Positions 11,551 to 22,332 of a stretch of DNA of 64,000 nt are shown here, piece by piece (positions within the stretch are counted from its first letter, which is position 1; each line of letters starts with the position of its first letter). A program made the position numbers and the translations under genes. The notes below the pieces were generated by a model. It did no database searches. It was not told the origin of the DNA and saw only the letters and a list, made by a program, of their open reading frames with translations. The DNA is from Cervus elaphus (lineage: Eukaryota > Chordata > Mammalia > Artiodactyla > Cervidae): the NCBI RefSeq assembly GCF_910594005.1, contig NC_057845.1, positions 2,914,001 to 2,978,000 of the forward strand, given 5' to 3'.

Positions 11551-11998
11551 GCACAGCCACTGCGTGCTGTCGGAAGCCAGGCTGCTGGTGGGTCTGGGGC
11601 AGGCGGTGCTGGAGGGACACGGAGGCTGCCGGGCGCGCGCCGAGCTCTGTTTCCGGGTCTGAGTGTTGGCCGCGTGGAACCGTTCCGTTTGCGAACACGG
11701 CACAGCCATTGCGTGCTGTCGGAACCCAGGCTGGTGGTGGGTCTCGGGCAGGCAGTGCTGGAAGGATGCGGAGGCTGCCGGGAGCGCGCTGACCTCTGTT
11801 TCCGGGTCTGAGTGTTGGCCGCGTGGAACCGTTTCGTTTGGGAACATGGCACAGCCACTGTGTGCTGTCGGAAGCCAGGCTGGTGGTGGGTCTCGGGCAG
11901 GCGGTGCTGGAAGGATGCGGAGGCTGCCGGGCGCGCGCCGAGCTCTGTTTCCGGGTCTGAGTGTTGGCCACGTGGAACTGTTCCGTTTGGGAACACGG
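11551..11998. repeat. GC-rich tandem array of three 149-bp units
   Basis: Units start at 11551, 11700 and 11849 (each GCACAGCCAYTGYGTGCTGT) at an exact 149-bp period and end near 11998 at GGGAACACGGG. Units 1 and 3 share GGCGCGCGCCGAGCTC, which differs in unit 2. The array is CpG-rich compared with the flanks. Long open frames appear in several frames on both strands simply because the unit lacks stop codons. Confidence 0.95.
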
Positions 11999-13203
11999 GC
12001 TGTCAGTTCTTCAAGAGCAGAGACAACAGCCACAGTAGCTGTCTCCCCAGGGCCCAGGACGGCCCTCCTCGGCACTCCATTCAGCAAATAAACAAGTTGG
12101 CTTGCAGAGGTGTCTCTGGAAGTTAGTGTCTACTATTACTCAATGTCTGTGTTTTTCAAAGTGTCAGCCATGACCCGTTTGTGGGCTAGAAGGTCGGCTG
12201 ACTGCATGGGCTATGTATCTGGGTTGCACAGTAAAATCATTTGTGGGACATTTAAGACCAAACTGCTCCGGCCACATCTCAGACTAAGTAAATCAGAATC
12301 TCTGGGAGGGGGACCCAGGCTTGGGAAATTGTTAATACTTCTCAGGTCATTCCAGGAGACAGCTGAGGTTGGGAAGCAGGTTCTTTACGAATGAAGCTGT
12401 CACGAGTGGAAGAGAACAGAAAAGAAAACCAGTGTGACTGTAATATGGGGAAAGTATGTGTGTGTTATGTGTTGGGTTGGAAGGCAAAATGTATTTCTCA
12501 CTGACAGTCATGGTCAAAAAAGTTGGAAAAACCTTGCACTACAGTTCTCCTCAGAATCAAATGATTCAAAGAACATCACTTGCTTGATAAAATCTCATCA
12601 CGGGCAGGTTTCATTGGTTCAAAGCTTTGAATGAGAGTCAGAAGATGCTAGTGATTCACATGCTCTTGAAATATAGACTTTCAGTTTTTAAGGAGAAAGT
12701 TTCAAGGAAAGTCAGTGCTTCTTTGAGAAATTTAAGAACATATTTATTTTGGACATATGGTCCCCTGGACATACAGACAAGGTGAACAGTGTGAAATTGC
12801 CTGACAGTGACTGTGGCTGGAAGTTCAGTGCTTTGGTAGAACAGGATTCTGAATCATTTAACCCAAAAGTGTTGATAAATGAAGATCTGCTAACTTCAGG
12901 GTGATCAGAAGGCTAGCTGGCAGGTGGAGTAGCTCTCACCTTTGCAAGGGGTTCTGCCACAATATTATGCTATGCTTCCTGAAGGATCCCATTAGACCTT
13001 TCTACATGGATTTACTCTTATGGGGCCCATGAGAGAGAAAGAATGTGTCAGAATAAGGATGTTCTCATTTCTAAACTAAATCGGAGCAAGGTCTATATGC
13101 CAGCATCAGAATTTGTGACACTGGTTGAACAACCATTTGCTTATGCCTGAAAAGTAACACCGAGTCCCTCCTAGTTTTACATTCTGAGCAACTTCCGAAT
13201 TGA
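11999..13203. other. Unannotated, with a possible MER5-like patch
   Basis: 12260-12320 contains CACATCTCAGACTAAGTAAA and TCAGAATCTCTGGGAG, phrasing typical of MER5-type hAT elements. The remainder is not recognised. Confidence 0.4.
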
Positions 13204-13425
13204 TCGAAGGCACGCATATGTACTAAGTCGCTTCAGTCGTGTCTGACTCTTTGTGACCTCAAGCTCCTCTGGACAGAGGGATTCTCCAGGCAAAAATGCA
13301 GGAGTGGGTTGCCATGCCCTTCTCCAGGGGATCTTCCTAACCCAGGGATAGAACCCACATCTCTTACGATTCCTGCATTGGCAGGTGGTTTCTTTATCAC
13401 TAGCACCACCTGGGAAGGCCTGACA
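13204..13425 (-). mobile_element. Bov-tA SINE
   Basis: Antisense copy from AAGTCGCTTCAGTCGTGTCT through CCAGGGATAGAACCCACATC to CACCACCTGGGAAGGCC. Confidence 0.9.
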
Positions 13426-13439
13426 GAAGACAGTGTGTT

Positions 13440-13650
13440 AGTGTTAGTAGTTCAGTTGTGTCTAGCTCTTTTCGACCCCATGGCCTGAAGCTTGCCAGGC
13501 TCCTCTGTCCATGGAATTCTTCAGGCAAGAATACTGGAGTGGTCTTCTATTCCCTTCTCCAGGGGATCTTCCCGACCCAAGGATCGAACCTGGGTCTCCT
13601 GCATTGCAGGCAGACCCTTTCCTGTCTGAGCCACCAGGGAAGCCCCATTG
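13440..13650 (-). mobile_element. Bov-tA SINE
   Basis: A second antisense copy in the same orientation, 15 bp beyond the first. It ends at GAGCCACCAGGGAAGCCCC and has a B-box-like GATCGAACCTGGG. Confidence 0.93.
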
Positions 13651-14069
13651 TGTAAAGCAGGGATCTCACGACCTGCTTCAAGCTTTAATCCTACTACGGC
13701 AGCTCAAGGGTTGTAGGTGACACCTATTAACTAACACAAAATAAATGTACAGAATATCTACAGTATGGAAGTCACTGTGTTCAGTGTTATAGGCAAGGAA
13801 TAGGTCATGCTTTTAAATAGTTTATATAAGAGTTGGAAAAGTAAGACGGATCTATGGAAAAGCACTACCCAGTGAAGTGATTCTATGAGCATCTATTGAG
13901 TGTGCGTCATGTCCAGGCTCTGCACTAGTTCTGAGCAGACTGTGGAAAGGTCTCAGAGCCTATAGTCTGGGGGGCAGACAGACAGACAGCTCAATATTTA
14001 AAAAGGGGGGAGCCGAGCTCCCTCCCTGTCATGCCGAGGGAGCCAGCAATGGGGCCCTGGAGTTATCCC
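13651..14069. other. Unannotated stretch
   Basis: A short (CAGA)n-like run lies at 13976-13990. I recognise nothing else. Confidence 0.4.
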
Positions 14070-14255
14070 AAGGAGAGCATCTCACAGAACGTGGACCAGC
14101 ATCAGAACCACGTGGGAACCCATGACAAACATGGATTCCTGGTCTCAGCCTCAGGTCTCTGGCATCGGACCTCCTGGAGGCTGTGGGCCTGAGGATGCAC
14201 ACTTAGGACTGTACCCAGGTGATGCTTCTGTACATGGGGTTTGAGAACACGGGTC
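14070..14255 (+). mobile_element. MER5-like hAT DNA transposon relic
   Basis: ACCAGCATCAGAACCACGTG, then GGGCCTGAGGATGCACACTT and CCCAGGTGATGCTTCTGTAC, then GGTTTGAGAACACGGG. This is the usual order of a MER5A-type element. Confidence 0.65.
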
Positions 14256-14726
14256 TGAGATGGCAGTTCACAGCCTCAGCTGCACATGTGGACAGCATGA
14301 ACACAATGATTACGTCAGACAGGACCCAGAATTATTGCTTCCATGGACCTGTCCATACCTCTGCCAAAGGCTTGAAGAATCCAGAGGCAGGAGAAGGCAA
14401 GTATTAGGCAGGTGATAAACTTTAAAAAGCACAGGAGGTCCAGAGCCCTGGGTGTCAGGGAGAGAGAGCCAGGGACTGAGGCAGGAGAGAACCACATGTT
14501 AGGACATCAGAACTTTATCTGAGGAAAAGACACGAAGGCAGAGGTGCTTGAGCTGACCTTTAGAAACATCATCCAGAGAAGGAATTAGGACGTGTGGGAT
14601 TGGAAGGCAGTAATATTTAACAGCAGTATGAAGGAATCTCTCAGACATAATGTTGAACCAAAATGCCCATACTGATACTTAGGTGATGGTCTGTTTCCTG
14701 ATATGGATGCTGGTTACTTTGATGTG
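14256..14726. other. Unannotated stretch
   Basis: Mixed composition. The short open frames on both strands show no domain. Confidence 0.4.
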
Positions 14727-14915
14727 TAAGGCTTCCCTTACAGCTCAGATGGTAAAGAATCTGCCTGCAATGCAGGAGATCTGGGTTCAATCCCTGGAGA
14801 AGGAAATGGCTACCCATTCCAGTATTCTTGCCTGGAGAATCCCATGGACAGGGGAGCCTGGTGGGCTACAGTCCATGGGGTCTCAAAGAGTCAGACGAGA
14901 CTGAGTGACTGACAC
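14727..14915 (+). mobile_element. Bov-tA SINE
   Basis: The head GGCTTCCCTTACAGCTCAGA, GTTCAATCCCTGGAG (short internal deletion), the body and a terminal ACTGAGTGACTGACAC are present. It lies 17 bp from the ERV LTR end. Confidence 0.92.
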
Positions 14916-14931
14916 CGATTCTTCATGGCTG

Positions 14932-15442
14932 TGTCACGCGAGTGTATGCTCCTCGGCTCTTTGTCTCATCACAACAAAAATTTGGAGTGACGGACATTGA
15001 AGCCCCTTGGCGGGTCACAGCTCTCGGAGGACAGACCGTGTTATAGCGCTCAGGTCTGGAACGGACCATGTTATAGCTCTTAAATAAATCAGTGTTACAG
15101 CTCAGTGTTACAGCTCTATTTATTTAGATAATAGCAGGAAAATCCATCTTCGAGGCATGAGGGCACGTCGATCCAAAGACGCGAAGAGAAGATCGCCCCA
15201 TCGCGCGGGGGAGAGAGGGAGCAAAAAGGAGAGAAGAGGGCTTTGGCTCCTCTTTTTATATGTTTCTCTGTCCCTGGGCCTGTCTTATGTAAATTGGGCC
15301 AGCCAGGAGTGTTGTTTGTTTTACCTGAGGTTCTCAAACCGGTCCTCAGACCTTCCTTTGTTCTATTTTCGCGGGCTTTCCCTTCCAGGTCTTTTAGCCA
15401 CCGCCATTTTGGACTCTTTTTCCCTATTCTAACTACCTAACA
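14932..15442 (-). mobile_element. 3' LTR of a class I (gamma-like) ERV
   Basis: On the minus strand it begins TGTTAGG directly after a purine-rich tract containing GAGGGGGGAATG, and ends ...GTGACA, giving TG...CA termini and a length of 511 bp. A TATA-like ATATAAAAAG lies near 15253-15263 and AATAAA near 15116-15123. Between the poly(A) signal and the end, a GAGCTRTAACA-type motif occurs four times in two forms. Orientation matches the integrase remnant upstream. TATA and AATAAA assignments are by inspection. Confidence 0.88.
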
Positions 15443-15811
15443 TTCCCCCCTCAAGAGATGGGAGGCCCAGTTCTTTGGGAATAGGGGCGTCAAGGTCTCT
15501 CTGGCTACTTCCTGCTGAACTGGGACGGAGAGGGGCATTGGGCCTCCCCCTCTTGCTAGTCTCAGGCCTCAGAGTCCTTAGAGCGGTGTCCATCTAAGGG
15601 TGACTGATGTTTTCTGTGGTTGGCTGTAGTTTTATCTTTGTTGAACTGGCTCTGCATGTCGTAGCTTGACCTGGGCAGAGACAAGACAGGTTAGAGAATT
15701 GACAGTACATGGAACAATCATAAGCGGCGTCAGTATGGCATAACAAGGACTAGTAGGGGCATTAGCCAATTTTAAATTTACATCACCAGGATGGCTCAAG
15801 TCCCTCCTTGT
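15443..15811 (-). mobile_element. ERV internal region between integrase end and 3' LTR (env absent)
   Basis: Only about 370 bp separate the end of the pol frame from the LTR, too little for an env gene. No transmembrane or disulfide-motif region is seen. The tract next to the LTR is the presumed polypurine primer. Confidence 0.7.
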
Positions 15812-16655
15812 TCAGAGATCAGAAGAACTATCTCCTGTCTGTTTTGGAGTATTATTTCTGCCAAGCTGTGTTGGCTCTTTAGAGCTGTCTTGAGAAATCT
15901 TATCCCCGGAGACCAGATTTTGGGGTTGTTTATTAGAAGGCCACTCATTCGTAGTTCTGAATAGGTATCTGAGATCTCCCAGGGACTCACAGGTGTATTG
16001 AGTGTCCTCTTCTGTCCTCTTCCATGGCTTGAATCGTGAGTACTGAATCCAGGAGTCATGTCCTGGCACCTTGACTGCTGTGGGAGTAGAAAGTATTACA
16101 GGGTAGGGGCCCTTCCATGTGGGCTGGAGTTGAGCCTTTGGGGACCCATCTTTCCAGACTTTAATTAGGACTTGAGTCCCTGGAGCATATAGTGGCAAGT
16201 CTTTAGAGTCTTTTGGGTCCTGGTTCATACCCCAAAAGCGTATATCCTGTTGGAATTGCCCAACGGCCATGGTATAAGACTGGAGGGTCTGAACCTTTGG
16301 ATCTAGGAAGAGGTCATTGACATAAACAAAAGGTCTCCCTTATAGCATCTCATAAGGACTAAAACCAACCTGTTCCTTAGCGGCAATACGGGTATGGAGG
16401 AGAACTATTGGTAAAGCCTCCTTCCATCCCAGGGAGGTCTCTTGGGTTATCTTTTTTATCACTGATTTTAAGAATTGGCTGGCTCTTTCTACTTTTCCTG
16501 AAGACTGAGGCCTCCAGGCACAATGGAGATAATAAGTAATGCCCAGTGCTTTAGAGATTCCTTGGGTGATCTTAGAAGTAAATGATGTCCCATTGTCACT
16601 TTGTAATGACCTGGGCAGACCAAACCTTGGAATGATTTCATGGAGCATTCATCAA
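15812..16655 (-). pseudogene. ERV pol remnant: integrase core and C-terminal domain
   Basis: The first part (16340-16648) holds the second half of a retroviral integrase core. The catalytic Asp of the SDNGTSF motif and the Glu of GKVERA are separated by 35 residues, the D-35-E spacing. The second part (15812-16270) matches the gammaretroviral integrase C-terminal domain, with PGTQVLIKVWK, WKGPYPVIL and SRFKPWK. Both parts are in one frame, separated by an in-frame stop at 16340-16342. The element ends abruptly near 16655, so the 5' LTR, gag, protease, reverse transcriptase and the first catalytic Asp are missing. It is defective. Confidence 0.9.
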
Positions 16656-17564
16656 TCAAAGGCCGACTGATTACTAAGCATTACAGCAGATACTGGAGAT
16701 AAAAATATATATACTGGGCTTCAAGTTCAAGGAAAATCCCACCACACAACATTCTGTGCTGCTCATAACACCATTCTTATTTGCTCAACCCTGCTACAGC
16801 AATCTTCCACTGCTTTTAAAACTGTATGTAACTCTTTCCACATATGAAGGAGGTGCTAGTGAGCTCACTATCATTCCAGAGTTTCTGCTGAAATAGGTTC
16901 TTATGGCCAAACATATGGACAATGCAACTACACATTCACATATCAATTAACCACATAAAAGAATTTCCAAGTTCCAAATATTCAAATAACAAGCCCTCCC
17001 CTTCCCAGTCTCACGAGACCAAATCGTTTCAGTCTCCAGCACAGGGACTGTGTACCCCTTCCCACTCCCACCCCAAGTATCTGCAGGTTTGTACTAGAAT
17101 TTCCTTTTCCCATGATTTCCCGTCTGCCTAAAAATGAAATAGACCTATTGCTGCTAAGTTAGAGGCTTTCACTAATCACTCACTAGTTTCACTAGTTTTC
17201 ACTTCGTTACTCACTAAGACTCCTGGCATCTAACACTCCAGACACAACTCTCACCCAACCGCTGGCCAGAATAGATGGAATTCCTGGCTGCCAGCAATCA
17301 CCAAGTATTTTGACCTCCATGGTCCTAAACCAACATACCCTGCAACTGATGGCTGCTCTTCCAACTCCTGAGAGAAACTGTAGCTCCCAGAGAGGAGAGG
17401 CTTGGGAGCAGGTACGCAGAGGGAGGGGAGACTGTCGAGAGAGACCACGTGCTTTTCTGTGGCCAAGTCTATTGACAGTGTTTCTCAAGTGGGGTTCCAG
17501 GGGACACTGACTTGGGTCCTGAGATTCATTAAGAACTGCTGGGTGGTACATCCTGTAGTAATAA
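16656..17564. other. Unannotated stretch
   Basis: No repeat family recognised and no supported exon. The short frames have no domain signature. Confidence 0.4.
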
Positions 17565-17765
17565 GGGGGTTTCCCAGGTGGCTCAGTAGTAAAGAATCCG
17601 CCTATAATGCAGGAGACATGGGTTCAATCCCTGGGTTGGGAGGATCCCCTGGAGAAGAAAATGGCAGCTCGCCCCAGTATCCTTGCCTGGTGAATCCCAA
17701 GGACAGAGGAGCCTGGCAGGTGGGGTAGCAAAAGAGTCGGACATGACTTAGTGACTAAACAACAA
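17565..17765 (+). mobile_element. Bov-tA SINE
   Basis: Head GGTTTCCCAGGTGGCTCAGT, GTTCAATCCCTGGGTTGGGA, GCCTGGTGAATCCCAAGGAC, end ACTTAGTGACTAAACAACAA. A few bases are missing before GGGGTAGCAAAAGAG. Confidence 0.9.
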
Positions 17766-18449
17766 CATGCTAAATAAATACTTTCAGAAGTTATGTTTTT
17801 GAAAGCTATTTCATTTTAACAGCAATCCTCATAATTAATTGATTATAAAAACAAGTGTGTGTGTCAGAAAGAGACAGAGAGGATGTGATAGAAATGCTCC
17901 TGAAGAGCCAGGGTTCCGAGGGACGCAGGTGGAAACACTGTGCAAGCCAGACTTTCACCAGCTCCCTCACTCAGCCTCTACCGTTTCCTCAGTATTCTAT
18001 ACTCAATCTCACTTGCAGACCTTTGCCTTGATCCTCAAAGGGCATCAACTCTCCCCCTCGTGTCTGCCACCTGGTATTGCTTCCTTTGATCACAGCATCA
18101 CGTCCTCTGTCCCTGGACTTCCCCTCACCCCCAGTGACCCCCTCCAACCCCCCTCACCAGACCTGCACCCACCCAACCATCCAGGACAAATGTCTTCAGC
18201 CTATGTTTCTGTGATCAGCTCTGGTTTTCCCTCCACATCCACATAGGCAACTACTTCTTAGACATTTTCATCTGGACATTGCAGAAGCATCTTGGACCAA
18301 AAAAGTCTAAAAATAAGCTCCTGTCTTCTTCAGTGGTCCTGATGACAGTAAAGCAGGAACGAGCCGCCCAGCTGGAAGCTGATGACCTGCCAAGTCTCAG
18401 AGCTGCTCACTGTCCTCCACTCCCCCTGCTCTGCCCTCTCCACACCCAC
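17766..18449. other. Unannotated stretch
   Basis: Nothing recognised. Pyrimidine-rich from about 18060 to 18180. Confidence 0.4.
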
Positions 18450-19185
18450 AGCCTCTGCCCACCCACGATGCGAGGGTCCACCTGGTCCCCCATCATACCC
18501 AAGACTCTGATAGCCTCTGTCTGCCCACGACGCGAGGGTCCGCCTGGTCCATCACATCCAAGGCTCTGATAGCCTCTGTCTGCCCACAATGCGAGGGTCC
18601 ACCTGGTCCCCCACCATACCCAAGACTCTGATAGCCTCCGTCCACCCATGACGTGAGGGTCCACCTGGTCCCCCATCACATCCAAGGCTCTGATAGCCTG
18701 TCTGCCCACGATGCGAGGGTCCACCTGGTCCATCACATCCAAGGCTCTGATAGCCTCTGTCTGCCCACAATGTGAGGGTCCACCTGGTCCCACATCACAT
18801 CGAACGCTCTGATAGCCTCTGTCTGCCCACAACACGAGGGTCCACCTGGTCCATCACATCCAAGGCTCTCATAGCCTCTATCTGCCCACAATGCGAGGGT
18901 CCACCTGGTCCCCCATCACATCCAAGGCTCTGATAGCCTCTGTCTGCCCACAACACGAGGGTCCACCTGGTCCCACATCACATCGAAGGCTCTGATAGCC
19001 TCTGTCTGCCCACGATGCGAGGGTCACCTGGTCCCCCATCATATCCAAGGCTCTGATAGCCTCCGTCCACCCATGACGCAAGGGTCCACCTGGTCCCCCC
19101 TCATTTCCAAAGTTCTGATAGCCTCCGTCCACTCACGACGTGAGGGTCCGCCTGGTCCCACATCACATCCAAGGCTCTGACACCT
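18450..19185. repeat. 59-62-bp minisatellite, 12 copies
   Basis: Taking GAGGGTCC as a marker, copies fall at 18472, 18534, 18593, 18655, 18715, 18774, 18836, 18895, 18957, 19019, 19080 (variant) and 19142. Spacing is mainly 62 or 59 bp. The 3-bp difference comes from GGTCCCCCATCA or GGTCCCACATCA versus GGTCCATCA. Each unit also carries GCTCTGATAGCCTC. Open frames on the minus strand are by-products of the repeat. Confidence 0.95.
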
Positions 19186-21093
19186 GTCCTAAATGGTGGG
19201 CAGCTTGGCTGTAAAGATGCGGATCTGAGCCTGTGCTCCCCATCGTCCCCACTCATACCTGTATCGAGTATCCTGTGGTGGATATTACTATCCTCACTCT
19301 TGGATCCACACAGAGAACCTGGGCACCTGCTAAGCTCCCAGGGCCTGCCCCTTTCTCCACCCCCTTGTCCGTGTCCTGTCCCCGCCTGCTGAGCACGTCT
19401 GTCCTCACCAGCTTTCCTTCAGTTCCTCATCCACAAACCTCGCATCCTTTATCTAGAACATACCCCACACCTCTCACCCTGGCAGCACCCACAGCCACCT
19501 GGCTTCAGCTCTAGCCTCTCTGCTCTGGGGAGGCCTCCTTCACCCTCCACCAGCCGCATCCCCCTGTATCATGGCAGCACTGGAGGAATGCACATTTCCC
19601 TCAAGCACACATCACAGCTGTGAACAGATACACGAGGTCCAGTGCCCAGAGCAGAAAGAAACCGACACAAGCACATGGATATCGTCAATTTTCTCCTCAC
19701 TGCAACCAGAGCCAATGCCTGAAATAAAGCAGATGGTTAATAAACACAAGATGAAGTAATAATAAAAGAATGGAGCTTATGACACATGTAAATCACTATA
19801 AACTCACTCTTTTGTTTCTAATCTCCTGTCTCCCCATTCAGTCTCTTTTCTTTACGCAGTGGAAACAGTGACCGCCAGGAGTGGAGACAGTGGATGTCTG
19901 ATTCTGGAGAAGCAGAGGTCACAGTATGTGGGGACGTCGGTCAGGAATGCAGCCCTGCGCTGGATGCGGGCTGAGGGAGCCTGCCCTGGCCTCCGGGGCA
20001 GCGTTCCCGTCTCTGCCCCTGTGCTCCCCTGACAGCACCAGCGGCACGGCCCTCTCCCTGTGATTTACCTGCACGCCTCCCCTCTCTCTGCTCCCCTCAG
20101 CTCCTCCTCCTGTCCTGCCTGAGCTCCAGACTTCCCTCTCCCTCCTTCACAGGCCTCTCTCTCTTTCTCCAGCTCAGAATCTCAGAGGCAAACTGACTTC
20201 CCTCACCGAGTGCTTGGTGTTTGAATCCCCATCATCTGGCTTCTGTTCTCCCACTAAGCTCAAAAATGATCTTCTGGAGCCAAGAGTCTCATCTAGAGGA
20301 GAACAAGAGCTGCTGCTTGCTGAGCCCTGAGTAACAGGCAGGCGCCTGCAAGGTGTCCTGTGTGTACAGTGTCACGGAGCCCTGACAGACAGGCATCCAT
20401 CATCACCAAGAGGCTCACCCCCAGTGTATGAAGAAAATGCAGTCTCGGGCCTCGTCCAGTGAGGGTCCAGGCCCTCACCCATCACCTCCTGACGTCAAGG
20501 ACCAACACCAATGTCTCTCCACAGGAGCTCTACTGAGCCCCAGGCTAACTAACGAAGGGGTCTGGGGCCTTAGACACCAACAAATATAGGAAAGCTATGA
20601 AAAATGCAGGGAAGGTGGCCGGGCAGGAACTTCACAACCTGAGGAATGATGTAAGCTCCTGGGTTTTCTATCCTACTTCATCCCTGATGGGGTGCTAGAG
20701 AGGCCTGGACCCAGGACCAGCTCTACACAAAGGACTGGGGAAAGGATGTCTGGTAGGAATAAACCTCATTTTTAATACTTGTTGACCAATCAAAAATGGA
20801 AATAAAAACTGACCCCTCTTGGAATCAGTGTGGCTAAGTGGAGAACCGAATTTTCCCCCTGACCTGCAGGGATGCAGTAAAGCTGGTTGGCAGGAGGCAG
20901 TGCTACCCAGCAACCCACTGCCCCAACCTCCTCCCTGGTGTCTGAGGACGGGGCAGATGGCACTCCTACCCACCCCCCAGCAGCAACGAGGCAGAATGAG
21001 GTGACTCAGAGGGCTGGCAGTGAGCCTACAATCTAACAAGAAAATGGGCAAAAGACAGAGACTTCACTGAGAGAACACACAGAAGATAAACAC
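19186..21093. other. Unannotated stretch, possible MIR relic
   Basis: Mixed, partly pyrimidine-rich DNA. 20310-20470 has MIR-like phrasing (GCTGAGCCCTGAGTAACAGG, CATCATCACCAAGAGGC) but is too degenerate to call. No exon is supported. Confidence 0.35.
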
Positions 21094-21550
21094 ATGCTAA
21101 GATGGTCATTTTTTCCAGTAGTCATGTATGGATGTGAGAGTTGGACTATGAAGAAAGCTGAGCGCAGAAGAACTGATGCTTTTGAACTGTGGTGTTGGAG
21201 AAGACTCGTGAGAGTCCCTTGGACTGCAAGGAGATCCAACCAGTCCATCTTAAAGGAGATCAGTCCTGGGTATTCATTGGAAGGACTGATGTTGAAGCTG
21301 AAACTCCAATACTTTGGCCACCTGATGCAAAGAGCTGACTCGTTGGAAAAGACCCCGATGCTGGGAAAGACTGAGGGCAAGAGAAGGGGACGACAGAGGA
21401 TGAGATGGTTGGATGGCATCACCAACTCAACGGACATGGGTTTGGGTGGACTCCGGGCATTGGTAATGGACAGGGAAGCCTGGCATGCTGCGGTTCATGG
21501 GGTTGCAAAGAGTCGGACATGACTGAGCAACTGAACTGAACTGAACTGAA
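21094..21550 (+). mobile_element. BovB LINE, 3'-terminal fragment
   Basis: It encodes the C-terminal part of the BovB (RTE) reverse transcriptase ORF: VVMYGCESWTMKKAE, FELWCWRRL, VPWTARRSNQSILKEISP, LKLQYFGHLMQRADSLEKT, RMRWLDGITNS and VMDREAWHAAVHGVAKSRT. It then runs to the characteristic TGAGCAACTGAACTGAACTG terminus. 5'-truncated, as is usual for LINEs. The frame is open for about 140 residues, but the enzyme core is missing. Confidence 0.95.
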
Positions 21551-21895
21551 GATGGTCATTTACCATTAGAAAATTGCCCATTAAAGTCACGAAGATACTG
21601 CCATAATATTTTAAATGGTGACAGTAGCAAGGATGTAGCAAAATTAGATCTCTCACATATTGCCTCTGAGAATATTAAAATGGTACAGCCATTCTGTGGT
21701 TTTCAGTCTGTTTGCCCTCTGATGGAGAAAGATAAGAGGCTTATGAAAGCTTCCTGATGGGATAGACTGACTGGGGTATACTGGGTCTTGTTCTGATGGG
21801 CAGGGCCATGTTCAGTAAATCTTTAATCTGATTTTCTGTTGATGGGTGGAGCTGTGTTCCCTCCCTGCTATTTACCTGGGACCAAACTATGGTGG
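21551..21895. other. Unannotated stretch
   Basis: Nothing recognised. Confidence 0.35.
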
Positions 21896-22055
21896 AGTTA
21901 ATGAATGGATGGATGGCATCACCAACTTAATGGACATGAATCTGAATAAACTCCGGGAGTTGGTGATGGACAGGGAGGCCTGGCGTGCTGCACTCCATGG
22001 GGTCGCAAAGAGTCGGACAGGACTGAGCGACTGAACAGAACTGAACTGAATGAAG
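21896..22055 (+). mobile_element. BovB LINE, extreme 3' end
   Basis: It starts within the DGITNLMDMNLNKLRELV-coding part and runs through VMDREAWRAALHGVAKSR to GAGCGACTGAACAGAACTGA. Only the last 160 bp are present. Confidence 0.9.
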
Positions 22056-22332
22056 ATAACGGTGACCTCCCTCAAAAGATCCTATGCTTGTACTGCTACA
22101 GTCTGTGCCCCCAACTCACGCCTTCGCCGGAGACTCCAGACATCCACAGGCAAGTCTCCTGTGGGCTTCTGTTTCTTTCTGTTCCTTTCTCCTGGGTCCT
22201 GGTGCTGACATCACCAAGTGAACTGAACTGAACAGTCATTATGCAAAATAGTTTGGCATCATCTTAAAAATACATTCTAAATATACATTTAACATATGCT
22301 GGGCATTTCTCTCAAAATGAGGAAACTGATTA
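22056..22332. other. Spacer between BovB copies
   Basis: Not recognised, apart from a short GTGAACTGAACTGAACAG run near 22218-22235 that resembles another BovB end. Confidence 0.4.

Noticed and set aside
11499..12126. Several long open frames on both strands
   Set aside because: All arise from the stop-poor 149-bp GC-rich repeat and repeat the same peptides in different frames.
18407..19132. Minus-strand repetitive open frames rich in Gly, Pro and Asp
   Set aside because: Translation of the 59-62-bp minisatellite.
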